Under the pieces are notes generated by a model. That model worked only from the letters and a program-made list of their open reading frames with translations. It was not told the origin of the DNA and ran no database searches. The position numbers and the translations under genes were made by a program. Below, piece by piece: positions 59,798-64,000 of a stretch of 64,000 nt of DNA. Origin of the DNA: Isoetes taiwanensis (Eukaryota > Streptophyta > Lycopodiopsida > Isoetales > Isoetaceae); NCBI GenBank assembly GCA_021234155.1, contig JAJEKV010000020.1, positions 3,392,563 to 3,456,562 of the forward strand. Reading direction: 5' to 3'. How positions within the stretch are numbered: the stretch's first letter is position 1; every line of letters begins with the position of its first letter.

Positions 59798-60740
59798 CTA
59801 AACAAATGTGATCGGTGGCCCCAGGCATAACTCTCTTGCCTTGTGGCTGTTGTTCGCATGGCATATAGTGCTTTCCAACCCGCCAGTGACCCGCAACCTG
59901 ATAGCCGTATCCCAATGGGTGGTAGTTGAGAACTCAATTCCCAAGTACTTGTAGGTCGGAGCCACCTCTACCTCTTGCCCCTGGTAAGTGAAGGTGGGAA
60001 GCCTTGGCTGACGGGACGATGCAACTAGCAGCACCCTAGTTTTGGCCAAGTTAACTCGCACGCCAGTGAATTGGCAAAAAGTGTCAAGAGCATCCGGGTG
60101 ACACTGCATGTCCTCTGGAGTATAGGCCATGAGGTTGACATCATCAGCATATATGAGTTGCCAGATTGTGCGATGCATGAGATGCGCGCCCGCGCCTCCA
60201 TGCTCAGAGAGCCAATCTTCCAACTGATCAATGTATAGGCCAAAGAGTGTGGGGGAGAGGGGGCAACCCTGACGCACTCCAATGCTACTGATGACCGGCT
60301 GTGCTGCTGATGTGATACGGCCTGAGCATGCCTCGTACAGCCTATACACTGCATTCTGCAAGTCCAGGGGGGTCCCCAGCTGCCGCAATCTATCCCAGAC
60401 CTTGTTGCGGGGTATTGTGTCGAACGCTTTTGCAAAATCGACGAAACAACAAAGACAGGTTCTCACGGGCGATTCCCGCTATCCTCAATCAATGTCGCGC
60501 AGAGTGAAGATATGATCAATGGTGGAATGTCTAGGCGGAAAACCGCTGCGTAAGAGCTCGCACCTCGTTTCTTACGCCCATATTGTTAGCCGCTGCTCAA
60601 GGATGCCAATAGCGGTTTTGTAAAGAGAGAGCTGACCATAATAGTACGGTAGTTGGCGGACATTGAGGGTCCCCTTTTGTATATGGGCACTACTACGCTA
60701 GTGGTCCATTGCGTGGGAAGCCTTCTCGCAATGCTTTATT
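59798..60740 (-). pseudogene. LINE reverse transcriptase
   Basis: The main frame (60,466-59,798) contains 'CCFVDFAKAFDTIPRNKV', 'GVRQGCPLSPTLFGLYID', 'IWQLIYADDVNLMAYTPE' (catalytic YADD) and 'TYKYLGIEFSTTTHWDTA'. These are RT blocks of a LINE in the expected order. Upstream (60,740-60,480) 'FNKALREGFP' and later blocks are present but frameshifted. It copies element RNA at the nicked target. Confidence 0.93.
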
Positions 60741-61457
60741 GAACAATGCCGTGAGGACAGCACCGATGGAGGCCCATCCCATTTCGAAGTTCTCGCCGCA
60801 TGCCATCTAAATCTCCGCCCTTGCCATTAGCTAGACGCAGCGTAGGCCCATGATAACATCCCCTTACGTGGATAACCCGAGCCATGCCTATCCGTGGAGG
60901 GACTGGTGCCCGCCCCGGCGGAGCTGGTCGCATTGTTACCAAATCTTGTACCCATTGCTCGGAGGTGATGTTCCCCGTGGGTCGCGGGGCTTGCTCAAGA
61001 CCCTTCTCCGAATGTCCTGGGGTGCCGGTCCAGGAGACCAAACATCTGTTATTCTTGATGCTCTGCGAGGTATCTGGCCTTCTTGTTCTTGAAAAAGGAG
61101 CGGTATTGACTGATGGCCTGTGGGCGAGAGATAGGATCAATGACTTGCCGGAGTGTGCGTTTGAGCTCCGACACTCATCATCAAACCATTTGTTGCGGGA
61201 AAGGTGGTAGTGCATGTGGTTCGTAGTGGCTGCCTCTCCCAAAGCATCTTCAGCCGTCCGTCGAAAGCGGTGAGTCGGTTCAGCCAGTTGCTCTTGAAGT
61301 GTGGGGAGTTGCAGCAGTCCCGCGAGATCATGCTCAAGCAGCTGGGCATAGGTCCCCGCAGACGGCCAGTCGTCCGCGGTAGGGGCACCCGTGTGTTGAA
61401 GCGGCAGGTGCACCCGGAAGCCTCCCAATGGAGATGCATGAACGAGGGGCGGTGGTC
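60741..61457 (-). pseudogene. LINE ORF2 linker between EN and RT
   Basis: A 230-codon frame (61,428-60,736) spans the spacer between endonuclease and RT ('NKWFDDECRSSNAHSGKS', 'GNITSEQWVQDLVTM'). Similar words occur in the plus-strand LINE fragment near 45,240-45,500 ('QWFDAECKEH'-like), which supports the same family. Confidence 0.75.
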
Positions 61458-62245
61458 CTAATCTACTTCCTCATCCCGAAAGTGTCCGGTCCGATGGAAA
61501 AATGAGTAACCAGTGCGATCCCTCCTCAACCGCCAGATAATCCACCACACCGGAGCCGCCTCCTTGGTTCTCCCGTCTACAAGTGTAGCAACCGAAGATG
61601 GCCATTGTGCCAATCCATTACAAATAACCGTGTCAAAGATACTACCCAAAGAATAACAACAATCGCACGCCCATAGCGCCAAATATGGTCGTCATCCGAT
61701 ATCCGTGACCAAGCCACCTCTGGGATTCAACCGCAAGACGCCCTTCCGCCGTGGGGTCAACTTTTGGAACCCTTTCGGCTCTCGTCGTGCATTAAAGTCG
61801 CCACGCAACATGACCCTGCCCAATTGTTTGTGCTTCGGCCAGATGTCATCATATAGATCGACATATGGCTCCAATCGATCCACATCCAAATGAGTGTTAT
61901 AGAAGTTGCTCGGCATGTGGAAAGTAGCATGCTTTGCTATGAGGAGAGTGTCGCCATTGTCATCTTTGCACGCCGCACCCACAAGTAGCGGTTGTGCCTG
62001 TCTATTTTGTGCAACGAGACTGAGTGCCTCAAGGTTGCACGGTAGTAGCAGTCAACGCCGCCATGGCCTCCCTTGCCTGTGCACTCATTGAACACTGAGA
62101 AATGCAGATAGCCTGGGAGGTCCGGTAATCTGTGCCCTGCATGCTCCCATGTCTCCATGAGGAAAATGAGATCCATATCTGGTGCAATGGAGTTGAGACT
62201 CTTGCCTTTCTGCCAGGGGAAGCCCCGACAGTTCCAAGACACCAT
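61458..62245 (-). pseudogene. LINE endonuclease
   Basis: 'VSWNCRGFPWQKGKSLNS' and 'DLIFLMETWEHAG' open the domain (W-N-R-G and E-T-W blocks). 'HLDVDRLEPYVDLYDDIW' and 'LRGDFNARREP' follow, then 'FDTVICNGLAQW'. The last catalytic block (SDH) is not found; the frame reads through 'RDEEVD' into damage near 61,458. Three frames are needed, so several indels are present. Confidence 0.88.
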
Positions 62246-62702
62246 CCGGAGGCACAGTTCCTATTTGTTGGCATTCGATGTGGGCCTTCGATGATCTACG
62301 CCTTGCCAGGGGGGAGTAAAGGTGCAGGCCTCGAAAGCAAAGCGGTCGAAGCGGGGGAGCGGGAGGTGGTGCGAATGTACCGGCAGCCAGCAGCGAGGAG
62401 CGGCGAGTGGCGGCAGCGACGCGATTGCACGGGCGACCTCGGTAGGCCGCCCGAAAATGCGAAGCTTCCTCCCCGACAAGGCCCGCAGCCCCCTCACGAC
62501 GGACGCCCTCGACCTGGGCCAGCCGCCGCCGGGCGGACTCTGTTGCATCGGGTGTGAGATCCTGGTCGACATACAGAGTAGTCCCCTTCAATTGCCTACT
62601 CTGACGCAGGATGGCCTCATGTACTCGCATATCTGCCACCGTGAAGGTAACAACGCGCGGGCGACTCATGCAGCGAATTTTGAGTGTCCTAGGATCTGGC
62701 AC
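62085..62702 (-). pseudogene. LINE ORF1-like segment
   Basis: A 205-codon frame starts with 'RPRVVTFTVADMRVHEAI' and 'SRQLKGTTLYVDQDLTPD', resembling the region in LINE ORF1-type proteins that contains 'ARKLKGT...(I/Y)DEDLT'. The rest is Ala/Pro/Arg-rich and drifts into another frame over the endonuclease start. Confidence 0.6.
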
Positions 62703-62814
62703 ACTCTATTGGCGCGCCATGGGTCGCCTTGATAGGGTGTAGAGAGAGAAAGGGTAGGATGTAGGGACAGTGGAACAAGGGAGGAAGGAACTGAGCAGAG
62801 AGGAAGAATGTAAG

Positions 62815-63014
62815 AGAAGGCTAGACAGAGAAAGTGAGCAAATGAGAGCTAGAGAGAGAAAGTGAGCAAATGAGAGCTAGAGGGAGAAAGTGGGCAAATG
62901 AGCTAGAGAGAGAACGAGCTGGGCGCTAGAGAGAGAATGTGAGCAAATGAGAGCTAGAGAGAGAAAGTGAGCTAGGCGCTAGAGAGAGAATGAGCTAGGT
63001 GCTAGAGAGAGAAT
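62815..63014 (-). repeat. LINE 5' tandem monomers
   Basis: About eight units of 23-28 bp read 'gctagagagagaaagtgagc' with variants ('tgagc', 'aatgagag'). They occupy the 5' end of the LINE on the minus strand and may be promoter monomers. Confidence 0.8.
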
Positions 63015-63015
63015 G

Positions 63016-64000
63016 AGGAAGGTTGCATCTTATCTCAATAACTATATTGATTGTTGGAAGAAGCGGTGGAGGCCTAACTCTAAAGATCTGCTTTGATACC
63101 AACAATTAAAAATCATTGACTTTACATGGATGACTAGGGATGCCTTCAACTGTTTTGATCCCAGGCAATGTGGCCTCCAAGAGACATGTTTGCTAATGAG
63201 GATAAGGATGATGCTCAGAATGAACAATAAAATTGACTTTCAACTTGAGTGAAATTTGTTTTGCTTGGTAGTCTAAAATTCTCAAATGATAATTTTTTCT
63301 CAAATTAATGAATTCTTGCTTTTTTTTGTACATGTATGCCACACCACCTACTTTTAATGCGAGCTGCTTTAGAATACACATAGTACAGTTGGCACAGTCC
63401 ATCTCCTTGTTCAAGATGGACATGCACAACCAGTACCTATGGGTGCATGTGCAAAACTGCAGTAACAGACCTCTCTTTGTGGCAGCATGCTACTTCCCAC
63501 ATGCAGAGACTTCTATCACACTCACTCGGATGTGGATAGACTGGACCCCTATGTCGATCTATATGATGACACACAACAGCATAAGCAGTTGGGAAGTGTC
63601 ATACTCCTTGGAGACTTCAATGCACGCATGGGGGTAGAACAACCCATGTGATTTGATCTCTTGATTGATGATGTATTGCAGCTGCGCCTTGCAAAAGGAG
63701 CTTGGCCACGGACATCAGATGATAATCAGGTCACGCGCTATGGTAGGCAGTTGCTTTTGCTCTGCGGTATCTTTGACCTGGTAATTTGCAATGGACTGTC
63801 ACAATGGCCGTCCTCTCGCAAGACTACGTGCAGGCAGGAAAATCAGGGGGGAGGATCTAGTGTGGAGGACTATGTGCTAGTGCCCGAGCAGGATATTCAT
63901 GTCGTCAAGCACTTCCAGGTGGGAACAACTAATAGGGATGAAGAGGTCGCCTCAGACCACCTACCACTTTATTTGCAGCTGGCTTCGTAAATGAATGGTA
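63016..64000 (+). pseudogene. Second DUF7869/LINE-EN unit, right part
   Basis: Collinear with 44,038-45,020. It carries the DUF7869-unit tail (63,016-63,300) and the same LINE endonuclease fragment: 'NRPLFVAACYFPHAETS' and 'LCGIFDLVICNGLSQW', ending 'SDHLPLYLQLAS'. This copy keeps the SDH motif that copy A has lost. It runs off the window edge. Confidence 0.85.

Larger units (their letters stand above)
58771..63015 (-). mobile_element. LINE retrotransposon, GC-rich, degenerate
   Basis: Minus-strand order: 5' tandem monomers, an ORF1-like segment, endonuclease, linker, reverse transcriptase, a C-terminal region, and a 3' tail of (TATTC)n at 58,770-58,793. It splits copy B of the DUF7869 unit between 'tcaatag' and 'aggaaggttgc', as comparison with 44,034-44,041 shows. 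A target duplication is not obvious beyond 'ag'. The base composition is much richer in GC than the flanks. Confidence 0.9.

Noticed and set aside
62132-62732. Plus-strand frames of 136-141 codons
   Set aside because: Antisense shadows of the GC-rich LINE ORF1/endonuclease region.

Overview
The window looks like repeat-rich nuclear DNA of a land plant. It is AT-rich and has intron-like splice sites, a plant chromovirus (Ty3/gypsy), a CACTA/EnSpm transposon with tnp2, DUF4218 and DUF4216 domains, a germin-like protein fragment, plastid sigma-factor exons and a mitochondrial carrier fragment. The DUF7869-type genes and the absence of familiar angiosperm elements would suit a fern or lycophyte, but that is inference. 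No intact host gene is visible. Nearly everything recognisable is a transposable element, a gene fragment or a duplicated block.

Layout. 1-9,321: non-coding and duplicated DNA; 7,551-9,321 is repeated at 47,520-49,790. 9,322-33,887: one CACTA element on the minus strand, split by nested insertions. Its left end is a 12-bp-period array of TGACG motifs. Its 3' genes lie at 10,210-14,917 and its 5' genes at 31,363-33,741, including an exon with a SET-like domain. A Ty3 chromovirus entered tnp2 (5-bp target duplication ATTCC). A block of about 10.6 kb (12,854-23,478) was then duplicated in tandem. In the second copy the chromovirus collapsed to a solo LTR (29,763-31,357), and a 4.2-kb non-autonomous Helitron (24,270-28,486) inserted. 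The first copy keeps the empty site at 13,659/13,660.

33,888-40,900: a truncated germin-like gene (minus) and a spliced Ptta/En/Spm-type transposon gene (plus). One of its introns holds an array of short inverted repeats. 42,300-50,100: DUF7869 and LINE endonuclease fragments, a large inverted repeat made of tRNA-like SINE units, and the second copy of the 7.5-kb block. 50,900-52,490: pseudo-exons of a plastid sigma factor next to a fragment of a mitochondrial dicarboxylate/tricarboxylate carrier. 54,380-56,420: tandem repeats. 57,163-64,000: a second copy of the DUF7869/LINE unit, split by a MITE and by a long GC-rich LINE (58,771-63,015, minus) of the same family as the older LINE fragment.

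Because the window carries two copies of several blocks, insertions in one copy can be read against an empty site in the other. This gives unusually firm boundaries for the Helitron and for two copies of a 322-323-bp MITE family with 4-bp target duplications.
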